Under the pieces are notes generated by a model, which saw nothing but the letters and a program-made list of their open reading frames with translations, did not search any database and was not told where the DNA came from. Shown here in pieces: positions 46,204 to 56,711 of a stretch of 64,000 bases of DNA (position 1 is the first letter of the stretch; the number at the start of each line of letters is the position of its first letter). The position numbers and the translations under genes are program-made. The DNA is from Isoetes taiwanensis (taxonomy: Eukaryota; Streptophyta; Lycopodiopsida; Isoetales; Isoetaceae), in assembly GCA_021234155.1 (NCBI GenBank), contig JAJEKV010000005.1:27302689-27366688 (forward strand), read 5' to 3'.

Positions 46204-47503
46204 TATTCTTGGAGTCTTTTGATATAATCTGGGTTGTCCTCCAAGAATGTCTTCACTTGGGTTGTGCCGACTGTTCGCCTTAGGTTCCTCAGGATGTTGG
46301 TGGTCGTGCCTCCTTGGAGTGCGGTCACTAAGTCTTCAATCCTTATGTCTGATGTATAGGCTGCGGTGACTGCCAACCTGCCCTGTCGCCTATAAGGGAC
46401 CGCGAAGTCGAAGATGCTTAATGCTATTGTCTTCTTGACAAGGATGACATGGTCGATGTTTGGGGCCATACGAGATTGAGAGAGCAATGAGCATAAAAAC
46501 TCCTTCTTCCTCCCGTGGGCTGAATTGGAGGTGTATGACCGCTATCCTTCCATCAATGAGCGGAGGTAGATAGAACCTGAGGGCTTTGTCGTGCCCTGCC
46601 TCCTCGCCGGATCTGAATGCAGCCCTATGTCTTCCGGAGTATTCGTCAACTGATACTTCTACCATCTCCCTGTAGTCGCTGTACAAGGAAGACGTTAAGT
46701 TGATGCTGCCTAAGTTGATGATGCCTTCGGTTGATGCTGGTTCCGCTGCTGGGTAAGAGTGCACTCGTTGATTTCCCCATAATTCCCATCCGTTCTTGGA
46801 TTGCTAATAACTCTTCCTCTATGGGCAACTCCTGCTGAGCCATCATCTCCCTGATGCCGGTGTAGGCTTCTATGTCCGTCGATGTCTGGTCAGTGTAAGT
46901 CCGAGCCTCCCTTATGCTGATGGGGAAGTCCTGTATCTCCCGGTCGATGAAGTCATCGAGGTCCGGTTGCTGACGTAGGAGATGTAGGAGCTCGTCTACT
47001 CTGTAGCCCCTGTCCCTGCACTCTGGAAGGTTCTTGATGTCGTGGAGGCTCAGGTGCGCCTCTCCTTGGATGATTACTGGGGTTAAGCTTGTGGTGCCTA
47101 GCCCAAGTGGTGGAGCTGTCCGCGTGGTTCTCAGCCCCCCTTCAAAGCTCTGGAGCTGCTGCTCAGCTTGCTGCCTTTCTTTTACTAGGTCGACGTCAAT
47201 GATGTCTTCAGTGTCCGACCCACGTCCCTCCTCTTCCTCCTGCTCCTCCCTCTCGTACTCCAGACGCATCTGCTCTTCTTCTTCTGCTGCCATGGCCATA
47301 GGCTCAATGTCTAGGGGTTGGACAGATGGTTCCCCTATCTGGGTTTGGGCTCTATGGGATAAGAATATTGCTATGGCTGCGGTGTAAGAGAAATATCTCC
47401 TCCTATTTACTGATACTGACATATAATTGGGTAAGCGGTTAGCCTTGTTTTCTAAGTACTTGTCTATCTTAGAGATGTCTTGCAGAGCTGTACGAAGGGC
47501 CAT
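46204..47503 (-). pseudogene. Extra ORF upstream of gag, unknown function
   Basis: About 430 codons in three overlapping frames (47503-46646, 46764-46390, 46487-46204). The first part is helical and acidic (EEEEQMRLEYEREEQEEEEG) after an N-terminal Lys-rich stretch. The second part alternates hydrophobic beta-like strands (INLGSINLTSSLYSDY, LRFYLPPLIDGRIAVIHL, IDHVILVKKTIALSIFDF, LAVTAAYTSDIRIEDLV). Frame changes lie near 46780 and 46480. It stands between leader and gag of the gypsy element on the same strand. Extra ORFs there are known in Tat/Ogre elements, not usually in chromodomain elements. The family is unknown to me; a beta-rich movement-protein-like fold is only a guess. Confidence 0.55.
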
Positions 47504-48170
47504 GCTTGGAGCAAAGTATCTATTATAAGAAGTGGCATGTAGCTGGTATCCTCACAATCTTTGATCTTATAGATAATGAAGGTCACTGGCTTCCTTGGAG
47601 AAAGTTGCAGGACCTTCTAGGGGTATCCAGGTTAACAAATTCATTCATAAGCATATAGTTAAAGTGTATTCCCCTTACCTTGGACAAGATGGCTCTGGCA
47701 ACAGATTCACCTCTGTCAACTGGCTGCAAGATTAAGGGTATATATGAAGTCTCTAAAATCTATCAGGCGCTTCTCTTTATAAAGGGGATAAGTAACCTAC
47801 TAAGAAAAAGATCCAGTTGAATTCCTACCCATACATTGTCCAGATAAACCGGTCTTCCCAAAAAATCAAAGTCTTCATTTGGCTTGTGTTACATAATGTT
47901 TTTCTCAATAAAGTTGGGATGATCAAAAAGAAATTCCAAAATATTTACTTTCCTATTTGCTCTCTGTCCGAATATCCGTAGTCTCTCCTCTTCTGCTCAA
48001 TCTGTTGATGATATATTCTCGGTTGTCTCGAGTACAGTTATTCAAATTGCCCTGTGGACAATATGGGAACACAAGAATAATGTAGATCTAGCTGGCAAAA
48101 ATTGTGACATTTCTTGGATGAAGCTTAATTTCTAATTTGAACTAATTAGATATGTTCTTGCGCATCGTCT
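47504..48170 (+). pseudogene. Possible LINE fragment on the opposite strand
   Basis: Plus-strand reading near 47990-48110 gives IALWTIWEHKNNV, which fits the LWxIWKxRN motif downstream of the zinc module in plant L1 LINEs, and the preceding 120 bases read weakly as the HNVFLNKVGMIKKK part. Stops are frequent. The boundaries are guessed. A LINE-like tail (TTTCTTTCAAGTTAATAACA at about 49107-49127) could be its 3' end. Confidence 0.35.
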
Positions 48171-48172
48171 CC

Positions 48173-48562
48173 CTAAAAAAGATAAATTTGATAAAGACTA
48201 CTTGGACCTTCAATTCTTATATCTTTATTTGCAATGATCCTCTGTTTAGCCAAAATTCCTTTTTGGATTGCAATATTCTTAAAAAGTGTTGTATAGGTGT
48301 TTGGGGTTGTTCCTTTGCCTAGTGATAGTCGTATGAGCACTTTGGTACCCCTCGACAGGCAGCCAAAGCTACATGCCATATGGATTTTTTGCTGAGGGAG
48401 GGATACAATGCGTATATCTTGAATGAATACATCTCTTTCACCAACTCTTACCTCACTGAACTGAGCGCCAATTTGACTGTCTAAAACCCTTAACACCCTG
48501 CTCCTTGGGTTTTTATGGCTAAAACAGTCATAATGCCCTAGGGCATTATCACAAAGGCTCAT
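48173..48562 (-). pseudogene. Open frame of unknown function in the gypsy 5' region
   Basis: 129 codons with conserved-looking texture (AQFSEVRVGERDVFIQDIRI, IHMACSFGCLSRGTKVLIRL) on the gypsy coding strand, between leader and the extra ORF. Not recognised. Its N-terminal codons run into the palindrome cluster at 48488-48770, so that end is unlikely to be native. It could be part of the same upstream ORF system or a captured fragment. Confidence 0.3.
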
Positions 48563-48774
48563 AACACCCTAGGGCGTTATCATGAAGGCTCATAACACCC
48601 TCGGAGCAGGGTGTTAAGGAAGAGAAACGCCCTGGCCCTCGGGCGTTAATGGGAATAAAATTCTCGGGCAATATGGCCATGGCCAAAATGCTCGGGCGCC
48701 TTCGCCATTTTGGCCATGGCCATATTGCCCTTGAATTTTATTCCCATAACGCCCTCTGACGGGGCGTTATCTAC
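48488..48774. repeat. Cluster of long palindromes (foldback structure)
   Basis: Hairpin 1: 17-bp perfect arms 48488-48504 and 48603-48619. Inside it is a perfect 20-bp palindrome ATAATGCCCTAGGGCATTAT (48530-48549) and a near-copy at 48561-48580. Hairpin 2: arms of 50 and 49 bases (48641-48690, 48706-48754) with about three differences and a 15-base loop. Hairpin 3: ATAACGCCC/GGGCGTTAT at 48746-48754 and 48762-48770. The motif TAACGCCC borders every fold. It is probably a foldback-type insertion; no coding content. Confidence 0.9.
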
Positions 48775-49830
48775 CCCATGTACTACTTTCATAATGGCAA
48801 ACGTGAAACTTGAGCTGGAGTGATTCTTGATTTCATTCAGGTGCCACCTGATGAACTTATGCTCTTAGCTCCACATTGATTCGAATTAATTGGTTACCCT
48901 CCTGCCAAATTTCTATGGAGGGCAAACTCCTTTGCTGATCTGCTTGCCATCCCTCCTACCTTCCTCTGATTTCATCTCTACTTGCACATACTTGGTCCAC
49001 TCAATACTGATCTGCTTGAAGATACTTTGTTACTGAACATATTTTGTGGTTATGGCCCAATGGGTCTTGTCTGACTACGAGTATGGCATCATGCCTAACT
49101 TTTGTATTTTCTTTCAAGTTAATAACATAAAACCCCTTTTAAAGGAATTCCTCACATAGAACCTTTGGTGCATTCAAACTTGAAAACAATGCCGAATTTG
49201 AATAAGCGCTGATGGTGCAATTTACGTCCTCGTATGTGTTAAAATATTTGTGACAGTTGTACACACTACATTTGAGTATGGTGTGTTAAAATATTTGTGA
49301 CAGCTGTATACACACTACATTTGAGTATGGTGGGCCTTGGCACCTGATTGTGATCTATGCAAGGTGGAAGTTCTACTAGAGAAGGTCCTATCTTGGCATA
49401 GAACTCCGCCATAATGGGGTGGCATTGATGGTTGCTTCCACATCAATCTCCTTCTAAAAGACGGCGAAGACTGCGTTGATGTCGGCCTCGGCCACGTGAG
49501 CTGCGGCGCTGTACCATCGCCTAAATGCAGATGTTGCCATGATACTAGAGCAGCTGGGGATGTCAAACAGATGGGGAAGCGCCTTTGGAAGCTGGAAAAT
49601 TGCCTTGGAGTGAGGAGCAAATGAGTAGGATGCAAATGAGGGTTGTGGTCCTATTTATAGACAAAACCCTAATTTTGGGAAATTTTAAGGTTGGGGAATC
49701 TCTATGATTCTAAGGTGGTGTTATGCAATTCATAGGAAAACTAGGTTAAAGAATACATTCTAAGGATCCTATTGCAACAAATTTCATCTAATTTGGAGAA
49801 AGTTGGGGTCAGTTGGGTCAATTTTGGTCT
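48775..49830. other. Gypsy 5' untranslated region, partly repeated
   Basis: Holds a 47-50 base tandem duplication (TGTGTTAAAATATTTGTGAC...) at 49235-49331 and a minus-strand frame from ATG 49542 (MATSAFRRWYSAAAHVAEAD) that meets TAG after about 34 codons. That frame could be the relic of a first gag-like start, but I do not recognise it. Confidence 0.35.
49235..49331. repeat. 47-50 bp tandem duplication
   Basis: TGTGTTAAAATATTTGTGAC followed by AGYTGTAYACACTACATTTG occurs at 49235-49281 and again at 49282-49331 with three small differences. Confidence 0.92.
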
Positions 49831-50593
49831 GACCACTCACACAGTGCGCGAGAGGCTAATCCGAGACTGGTCGAATTTGGTCATGGCGCACTCTGTGAGG
49901 GATGGGGCCCTATTTGGGTCAAGGATGACTCAAAACATGCAAACTAAGGATTAAATCATGCAAACTAAGGGTCAAATCCTGGTTATATCGACAAGTTAGG
50001 TTGGATTGTGCCCTTACTTTTTACATTTGGACAAGTCTTGGCATAGATCAAGGGTCGACCACTCACACAGTGCGCGAGAGGCTAATCTGAGAATGGTCGA
50101 ATTTGGTCTGGGCGCACTCTGTGAGGGGTGGAGCTCTATTTGGATCTAGGATGGCTCAGTTTCTGTAATCTAAGGGTCAAATCCTACTTATCTCAAAGAG
50201 TTGGGTTGGATTATGACCTTACTTTCTACATTTGGCCAAGTATTGGCAAAGATCAGTGGTCGACCACTCGCACAGTGCGCGTAAGGCTAATCCGAGAATG
50301 GTCGGATTTGGTCTGGGCGCACTCTGTGAGGGGTGGGGCCAAAAACACTGAGTTTTGCTCCAAATTTGGCAATTCCAAATGCAGATACTATTAGTACAAC
50401 TAATTACTTATGATCTTGCACATTATCATGTAAAAAACATAATTTTGTATTTACAAAAAGTTATTTACAAATCTTCCTTCTTAATGAATCTAGCTAATTT
50501 CATATCTTTGGGCATACAAGTCACTCACACAGTGCGCGAGGAGCAAATCCAAGAATGGTCGGATTTGGTCTGGGCGCATTCCATGAGGGGTCA
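49831..50593 (-). repeat. Four spaced stem-loop repeats in the gypsy leader
   Basis: About 78-base units at 49831-49908, 50057-50135, 50262-50340 and 50519-50593. Each contains CACTCACACAGTGCGC and, 35-40 bases on, GCGCACTCTGTGAGG, which pair with one mismatch over 14 bases; the loop holds GAGAATGGTCGGATTTGG. They lie within 1 kb downstream of the primer site in transcript sense. Such placement suits RNA packaging or dimerisation signals, but that is inference. Confidence 0.85.
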
Positions 50594-50790
50594 CTCTTTT
50601 ATGGCCAAGGTTTTTAGGGTTTTGCTAGAAATTCTTACTAACTTAGCATTTTTCTACTTCTGCACTAGAAATTGGAAAAATTTTTTTCAATTTTCGAGGT
50701 TCATGCTTGGGTAGCTATTCCCAAGACTGGAAGTCTACTATTAGTCCTAACAGGAAATGGTAAGCGCTCGATCTTGGTGTACCAAGATCA

Positions 50791-50803
50791 TGCTCTGATA
50801 CCA
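50791..50803 (-). promoter_or_regulatory. Primer binding site, initiator tRNA-Met
   Basis: Minus strand TGGTATCAGAGCA, three bases after the LTR end at 50807. TGGTATCAGAGC is the complement of the 3' end of plant initiator tRNA-Met, the usual primer of chromoviruses and copia elements. It fixes the orientation of the whole 25-kb element. Confidence 0.92.
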
Positions 50804-50806
50804 CTA

Positions 50807-51139
50807 TGACGTCCCCTACTTCCTATACAATGCACACATCGTATCAGAAGGTGGAGTATTCCCCCTGACAGCCAAACTGGCAGGGGCCATCCACCTGACA
50901 CCAATCCCATGGACTGAGCCAGCGAGGGAAGAGTGGATGTGTCATTGATCCCGTCTTCCATCGGGTCGACCTAGCTGCGGAAACGTGAATAAACATGAGC
51001 ACATAACATCAATACATCAATAAGTTCACCTCGAAGGGTGAACACCTCAGAACATCACATGTACAACAACATCAAATAACATCAACATGGGAGATCCTAC
51101 CCAGGGCTCAGACTCAAGGGGGATTGACTGACCGCTTGG
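50807..51139 (-). repeat. 5' LTR of the gypsy element, truncated
   Basis: Matches the terminal part of the 3' LTR (25778 to about 26108) with few differences: TGACGTCCCC, CACATCGTATCAGAAGG, CCCCCTGACAGCCAAACTGG. Homology stops at about 51139 where LINE sequence begins. The remaining 1.2 kb of this LTR is not found beyond the LINE, so it was lost. Confidence 0.9.
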
Positions 51140-52594
51140 GTGAGTTTCAGGAGCTGAGACGGAGAAGCCACAATGTGGTGGTATGTGGCCTGACAGAAGA
51201 GGCAGGGGAGGACAGACCCCAGCACTCAACCATTGACCAGATCTTCACATTGTGGACTCTGGTTGAAGATAGCAGGAATCGCCGGCAGAACCTATTGTTG
51301 CTTCGTGGATTTTGCGAAGGCGTTTGACACTATGCCCCGGGAAAAACTATGGGCAAGATTGCGACAGCGACGTTCCTGTAGATTTACAGAATGCAGTGTA
51401 CAGGTTATATGAGAGACGCTCGAGCCAGTTGCAGCTGACAAGCCAACCATTTGATAGTTGTATCGGGGTTCGTCAGGGATGCCCTCTCTCTACAATAGAG
51501 TTGGCTTACTGATAATGGTGGCAACGGAGCTCACCTTCTGCACCAGATCATCAGGCAATTAATATATGCTGATGATGACACACCAACAGACATGCAATGC
51601 CATCTCGATGCCCTGGACATATTCTGCCAAGCGACTGATATGCGCGTCAACCTGGCCAAGACTAAGGTGGTCTTCATATCATCCTCACGTCAACCGAGGA
51701 TCCCCTCCTTCAGTTACCGTGGGCATAATGCGAAAGTGGCACCCATATACTTATATTTGGGAGTGAAGTTTCCTTTTACTATGCACTGGGACCTATCCAT
51801 ACGGCTACGAGGACGACGGGCTAGAAGGCACTATATGCAATGCAAAACAATAGTCATAGAGCGGAGTTGTATGATTGGACCCATCAATCGCACCTGTTCA
51901 AGGTCTTAGTGGAGCCTGTCCTTTTATAAGGGGTTGAAGTATGGGGCCCAGTAGTATCCCTCGTTACCTGGAGTAACTTGGAGCAGGTGTAGAAAGCCTT
52001 CTTGGTGACGTCCACAGTCCTATATCAAATCTGCTGCAGGCGCCACATAAATCCCACATTGAAACGAAGCCCGCAATGCTACCTGCATACCCACTTGCCT
52101 ATGAAAAGGCGTAGACTCATTGCCTCCATTTGCACAGGAGCACACCATCTTCGAAATGAGATGGGCAGATGGATTGGTGAGCCACGCCAGGATAGGCTTT
52201 GTCAATGCTGCCAAATGGGAGTCATTGAGGATGAATCTGATACTTTTTAAGCTGCCCAACATATGATCAAATCCAGACGCGCTATGCTGAGTTGGTCAGG
52301 CCTGGCCAGCTGCTACATGTGATATTGAGCACGGCTTCTGTGAGGATGCTGGGATCATACCTTCAAGAGGTCATGGACATGCGAGATCAGCAATGTCCAC
52401 GTGGACACACTTGACGTGTATATATACATATATTTCATGATGATGTATACCTGTTTGGTAGATTCTTATTACCCTCGGAAACCCATCGGGACAGGGGTTT
52501 TTCTTAACCCGGACAGTAATAAGTTTGTTGCGCTCCTTCTGGGTCCCATAGACCGATTGGTCTCAGTGGACGATAAAAATCATTCATTCTTTCT
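51140..52594 (+). pseudogene. LINE remnant (d) with reverse transcriptase and 3' UTR
   Basis: 5'-truncated non-LTR retrotransposon. RT pieces: VDFAKAFDTMPREKLWARL-like start near 51310-51350, a RQGCPLS-like VRQGCPLSTIE (51473-51505), the catalytic YADDD (about 51566-51580), then LDIFCQATDMRVNLAKTKV and YLYLGVKF. A C-terminal CQCC...IEDESDTF module lies at 52200-52250. Stops and shifts break it. The 3' UTR (52440-52594) ends with the family stem-loop, GGGTCCCATAGACCGATTGG, GATAAA and a TTTC-repeat. It is inserted in, and replaced part of, the gypsy 5' LTR. Confidence 0.88.
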
Positions 52595-53180
52595 TTCTTT
52601 CTTTAAAAATATCCTCCTCCTCCTCTCCTTTTTTACCTCATTTCTCACGCATTTCATAATATAGCCAATAATTATTGCATTAAAAATAAGTCCTTACGTC
52701 ATTAATTATCTCATCTATGTTAAATTGTCAAATTATCTCATTATGATATTCTACATTCTGGAGGTGTATATACAATTAACCACTCAGTGAGTGGTCTTCT
52801 GAAAGGCATCATCATATGCCCCAATGCATGTTTACAACGTCAAAACGCTCACCTTACCTTAATGTACTTAAATTGTTTAAGATATTAAGGAGCATTTTAT
52901 GCCTACTATCGTAAATCTTTTCAAGTTCCATAATAAGTTTTTAGTAGATCATGTGCAATAGCGCGTTCTTTCATCTATGAGGTAGGGTCATAGACTTAGT
53001 GATACTTGAATATTTCTAGATCAATGTTTTGTCATCTAACTAGTATATACCTATGTCTATGATCGCATACATATGTTTATCATCATAATTTCCCTCCCTC
53101 CGCCAACCAATCCAACCCATCCATTCCCCAAGCCTGCGTTACCTCTAGTTACTTTTATAAAAATGCAAATGTCACATACA
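52595..53180. other. No gene recognised
   Basis: Pyrimidine tract after the LINE, then AT-rich anonymous DNA. Confidence 0.35.
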
Positions 53181-53700
53181 TCTTCTCTCTTTCTCTTAGA
53201 GCAAGCACTGAATCCATAGATGTTTTTCCCACTTGATGCAATTTGGTGAAGCAAATAGGCATTCAAACTACTAGCAAATAGGCATTCAAACTACTAGATT
53301 GATAGGCAAGTCCCAAATGGGTAGGATTTGTTAGTTGTTGTATTGCGTTCTTTTTTGGGCTTAGGTGGATGTAAAAAAACCTATTCTATTCTATTCTATT
53401 CTATTCTATTCTATTCTATTCTATTCTATTCTATTCTATTCTATTCTATTCTATTCTATTCTATTCTGTTCCATTCTAATAAAAATGCAAATATCACATA
53501 AAACTTTTTTCTTTCTCTTATAGCAAGCACTGAATGCATAGATGTTTTTCTCTCCTGAAGCAATTTGGTGAAGCAACTAGGCATTCAAACTACTAGGTTG
53601 ATAGGGTCTAACAAATAATGGCAAGTCCCAAATAGGTAGGACTTTTTAGTTGCTTATTTTAGGTCTTTTTTGGGCTTATGCAGCTCCTATAGGAAGTCTT
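53181..53700. repeat. Tandem duplication flanking a long (TATTC)n tract
   Basis: 53185-53375 (GCAAGCACTGAATCCATAGA, TTTGGTGAAGCAAATAGGCA, GGCAAGTCCCAAATGGGTAGG) is repeated at about 53523-53690. Between the copies is the (CTATT)n tract 53381-53467. The first copy also has a 24-bp inner duplication (GCAAATAGGCATTCAAACTACTA type). Confidence 0.88.
53381..53467. repeat. (TATTC)n microsatellite, about 17 units
   Basis: Pure CTATT repeats. The same pentamer forms the 3' tail of LINE copies in this window, so it may have grown from a LINE tail; no LINE 3' UTR precedes it here. Confidence 0.97.
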
Positions 53701-54029
53701 TATAGAATTTTGCTTGTCTTGCACTTAATCAATTTCTATAGAATTATAGAAACGTCCATTTCCACTTAATCAAATTTTGGTATTTTGCCAAAATACCTGG
53801 TACAATATTATCAAGAATACTCCTTTCAAGATATTCCATAAACTCACACCATGAGCACATTCAAAATATGTAGGTTGTTTTGCCTAGGAGCCCCTAATAA
53901 TGCACAATCAAGTTATTAAGGCTATGTATTGCACCTTTGCTCCAGAGCCAAATTCTCGTAGTAATTTCTATTCCCAATGGAACAATGCAAACCTTGCTTT
54001 TTAAGGAAAACATAATATGAATGTATCAC

Positions 54030-54370
54030 CATGTTGTAGCCATGACCATCCAACTACCTTTCTTTAGCCATACTTAAGTCAAAGCAAAAAAAAGCATAAT
54101 AATAGGAAAATTGGTACCTGCAGCCATTCAATACATGGTTAGCTTGATAAATAGAACAGAATAGAATAGATTTTTTAACGTCCACGGAGACCAATAGGTC
54201 ATGGGACCCATAAAGGTAACCATGCAAGTGCCAAAAGGTACACTTTCACTTATTGTACCTTCTTTGCCTAACGTAAATAGTTGTAAGAAGAAAGGTCCTT
54301 AGGCATCATAATAATTACTTCATTGTGAATAGCAAACTACCTCAAAGATGAAAGCATAACTGTCATATAT
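54030..54370. repeat. Duplicated segment, filled-site copy
   Basis: Matches 57600-57865 in order (CCATGACCATCCAAC, TTGGTACCTGCAGC, GAAGAAAGGTCCTTAGGCAT) but carries a short LINE insertion at 54152-54214 that the other copy lacks. Confidence 0.87.
54152..54209 (-). mobile_element. Very short LINE 3' end insertion (e)
   Basis: 58 bases: the last part of the LINE 3' UTR (minus strand GGGTCCCATGACCTATTGG, TCCGTGGACG) plus a short TATTC tail, flanked by ATAAA (54147-54151 and 54210-54214). The duplicate locus at about 57719 is empty, which proves the insertion. Confidence 0.88.
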
Positions 54371-55030
54371 TTCGGTTCTAAAGCACATTTGCATGGTTGA
54401 TTAGCACAGGTGCTCTAAGCATAAATGGGCACAGAGGCAGATATGCCAAACATTAATAAAGGCCAAGGCCAAAGATGTGTATCTACAACAGAAATATTAC
54501 AAAAGCTTATTTAAAAAAGCCCAACCCTGGTGTTCTCTTGTTTCAAGATGAAAATGCGGATTTCTCCTCAAGGCCAAACTATTTCAAGAATCTTTCATGA
54601 CAAGTCAGATGATATTTCCAGTGCACATATCGTGTTTGCCTTGCTAGTATATGCTTTAATCGGCCTAGACAAAGCTTTTTTCCATCTCAGAACAATGGCT
54701 CGTGCATTAGTTGGCCAAATTGGCTTCTAGAGGAACTGTTGTCGCCCATGGAAAAAACCTAATCTTAAGAAGAAAGAAACGTCCATTTCTCCTTAAACAG
54801 ATTTTGGTATTTTGCGAAAATACACGGTACAATATTATCAAGAATACTCATCTTTCAAGATATTCCATAAATTCACACCATGGGCACATTCAGAATATGT
54901 AGGTTGTTTTGCCCCTAATAATGCATATTCAAGTTATTAAGGCTATGTACTGCACCTTCGCTTCAGAGCCGAATTCTCTATTCCCAAGGGAACAATGCAA
55001 ACCTTCCTTTTTGAGGAATCATATGCCTCA

Positions 55031-56354
55031 TACCAATACCAAATATTCTGCTATAAAGAAAGATCCTGAATTCTTTTTTACTATCCAAGCGGGCAGAGCA
55101 ACATTAGGCACTTTTCATCACCAGCTTTGAATTTGTGAGGTAGAATACCCGTCTAACAATGAGGGCAAAGCAAAATTAGGGTACAACTCATGAATTTGAA
55201 GCAATATCGCTTAATTAATTAATAAAAAAAAAAACTCCACCACCTGTCATTCCGTAGAGTATGATATGAGCCCTGTTTGTAGACCTGTAATTATAGGGAT
55301 GGCAAAACCCTACCATTTCAGTAGGGGTAATGACATACATTATAATTACTAAGCCTTATGTCGAAAGTATAAAAATATGCAGGAACATACTTTTATATTA
55401 CTGCAATCACCATTTCTTATAGAGCATTACTTTGAAAATTCACTCCAAATTAATGTATTTCAGCATTACCCTTACACATCTTTATCCTTGTATTCCAGAT
55501 TTTTGCCAAGTGGCATAGAAATGTTTTCAGCCAATTGGCATTGACCAACTAGCATAGAATGGCATCTGCTATTGACGTAACATGGCGCTTGCCATTAATG
55601 AATCTCTTGATAATTTGTTATCATAACTAGTAAAACCTGGTAAAAGAAACCTGTACTCCTTGTACCAAGTATGTAATCAACTTGTTCCAAGTACGTAATC
55701 TATTTTCATCAGCATATACATTCTGCATAAAGTTTACGATACAGCTTAGCATGGTTAAAAAGGGACCATGCAAGTGAAAGTGCCCACAAGGGCTTCATCA
55801 TCTTAAACACCTAGACCAATAGGAAAGAGGCATCACCATGTATCCCTAGTGAAATGAAGTGCTTAAAAAAAACCTGGCCTGAACTAGCATATGCTAGACC
55901 AGCATCTACCTCGGTCGATCCCTTGGCAGTATTATCATCTTACATCTAAACTAACAAGCTAGTCTAGAATAGCCCTTTTCCCAAAGTCTACATAATTTAA
56001 CATGAATTCTATTGTCTATTCATCAAAGTCATAGGATGTTATGGCATTTACAATCATCCATCAAGGAAACACAATACATGTGTGTATCACATAATCATGG
56101 ACATTTGTACTCTGCAAGTCCGTATAATCAAGGTCTGATCATATGAGCCTAATTTGCATGATTTTAGCAGCGCCAATAAAGTTTAGCTTTTCAACATGCG
56201 AATATAGGCACAACCTTGGTTCAAAAGAACTAGCTTTTAAAGAAGTTTCAGAGTATAAACTTGAACATTAGTTATAACAAATAGACTTTGTATTTCTAGA
56301 GTGAAGTCACAACTGTTACAACACCAAATATGTCAGGGTGCTTAAAACACTGTA
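55031..56354. other. No gene recognised
   Basis: Anonymous AT-rich DNA with an A-run near 55225. Small frames carry no motif. Confidence 0.35.
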
Positions 56355-56711
56355 ATCGCATCGATCCGAGACATCGGATCGCCATTTTAGAATGGGACGA
56401 GCATGCATGTCATGCATGCATGCGGGCGGCGCATGCCCGTTTTGGGTTGGGAGTTCGCTATTTCAGGCGCGTTTCTGCATCCACGTCTCATCGGCGCTTC
56501 CTCTTCTCTCAGCAGTACCTTATTCTCTTTAAATTGTTTCTAGGCAGGGGAGGGGCTTCTTCCTGCCTGGTTTAGCCAATTTGGCGTATCTTTCTTGCTA
56601 TCCTTTACCGGCCTTTGGCCTCGTCCTGTGACCTCGTCCTTGATCCTAGTTTGTAAGGAAGTTCTCTGGTAGTTGGGCAGTTTGTTGGTTTCTTGCGAGT
56701 CCCATTCTAGA
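56355..56711 (-). mobile_element. Helitron2-like element, second family, copy 1
   Basis: 357 bases. Minus-strand 5' end TCTAGAATGGGACTCGC (preceded by AT); 3' side has the inverted partner GTCCCATTCTAAAAT followed by a hairpin CGATCCG-ATGTCT-CGGATCG and the end ATGCGAT, then host T. It shares about 180 bases at its 3' end and 38 at its 5' end with copy 2. Same plan as the pair at 39029-45350 but different sequence, including TTC(C)TAGRATGGG at the 5' end. Non-coding. Confidence 0.7.

Larger units (their letters stand above)
53740..55030. repeat. Diverged direct repeat, about 1.0 kb apart
   Basis: 53747-54010 (AAACGTCCATTTC, GGTACAATATTATCAAGAAT, TATGTAGGTTGTTTTGCC, AACAATGCAAACCTT) is repeated at 54777-55015. 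No coding sense. It is part of a locally duplicated stretch that also includes the pair 54030-54370 / 57600-57865. Confidence 0.85.

Noticed and set aside
47034-47387. 117-codon plus-strand frame
   Set aside because: It is the antisense shadow of the upstream-of-gag ORF on the minus strand.
49831-50593. Regularly spaced repeats as a CRISPR-like array
   Set aside because: Four units of about 78 bases with 115-180-base spacers in a retroelement leader of a plant genome; no CRISPR character.
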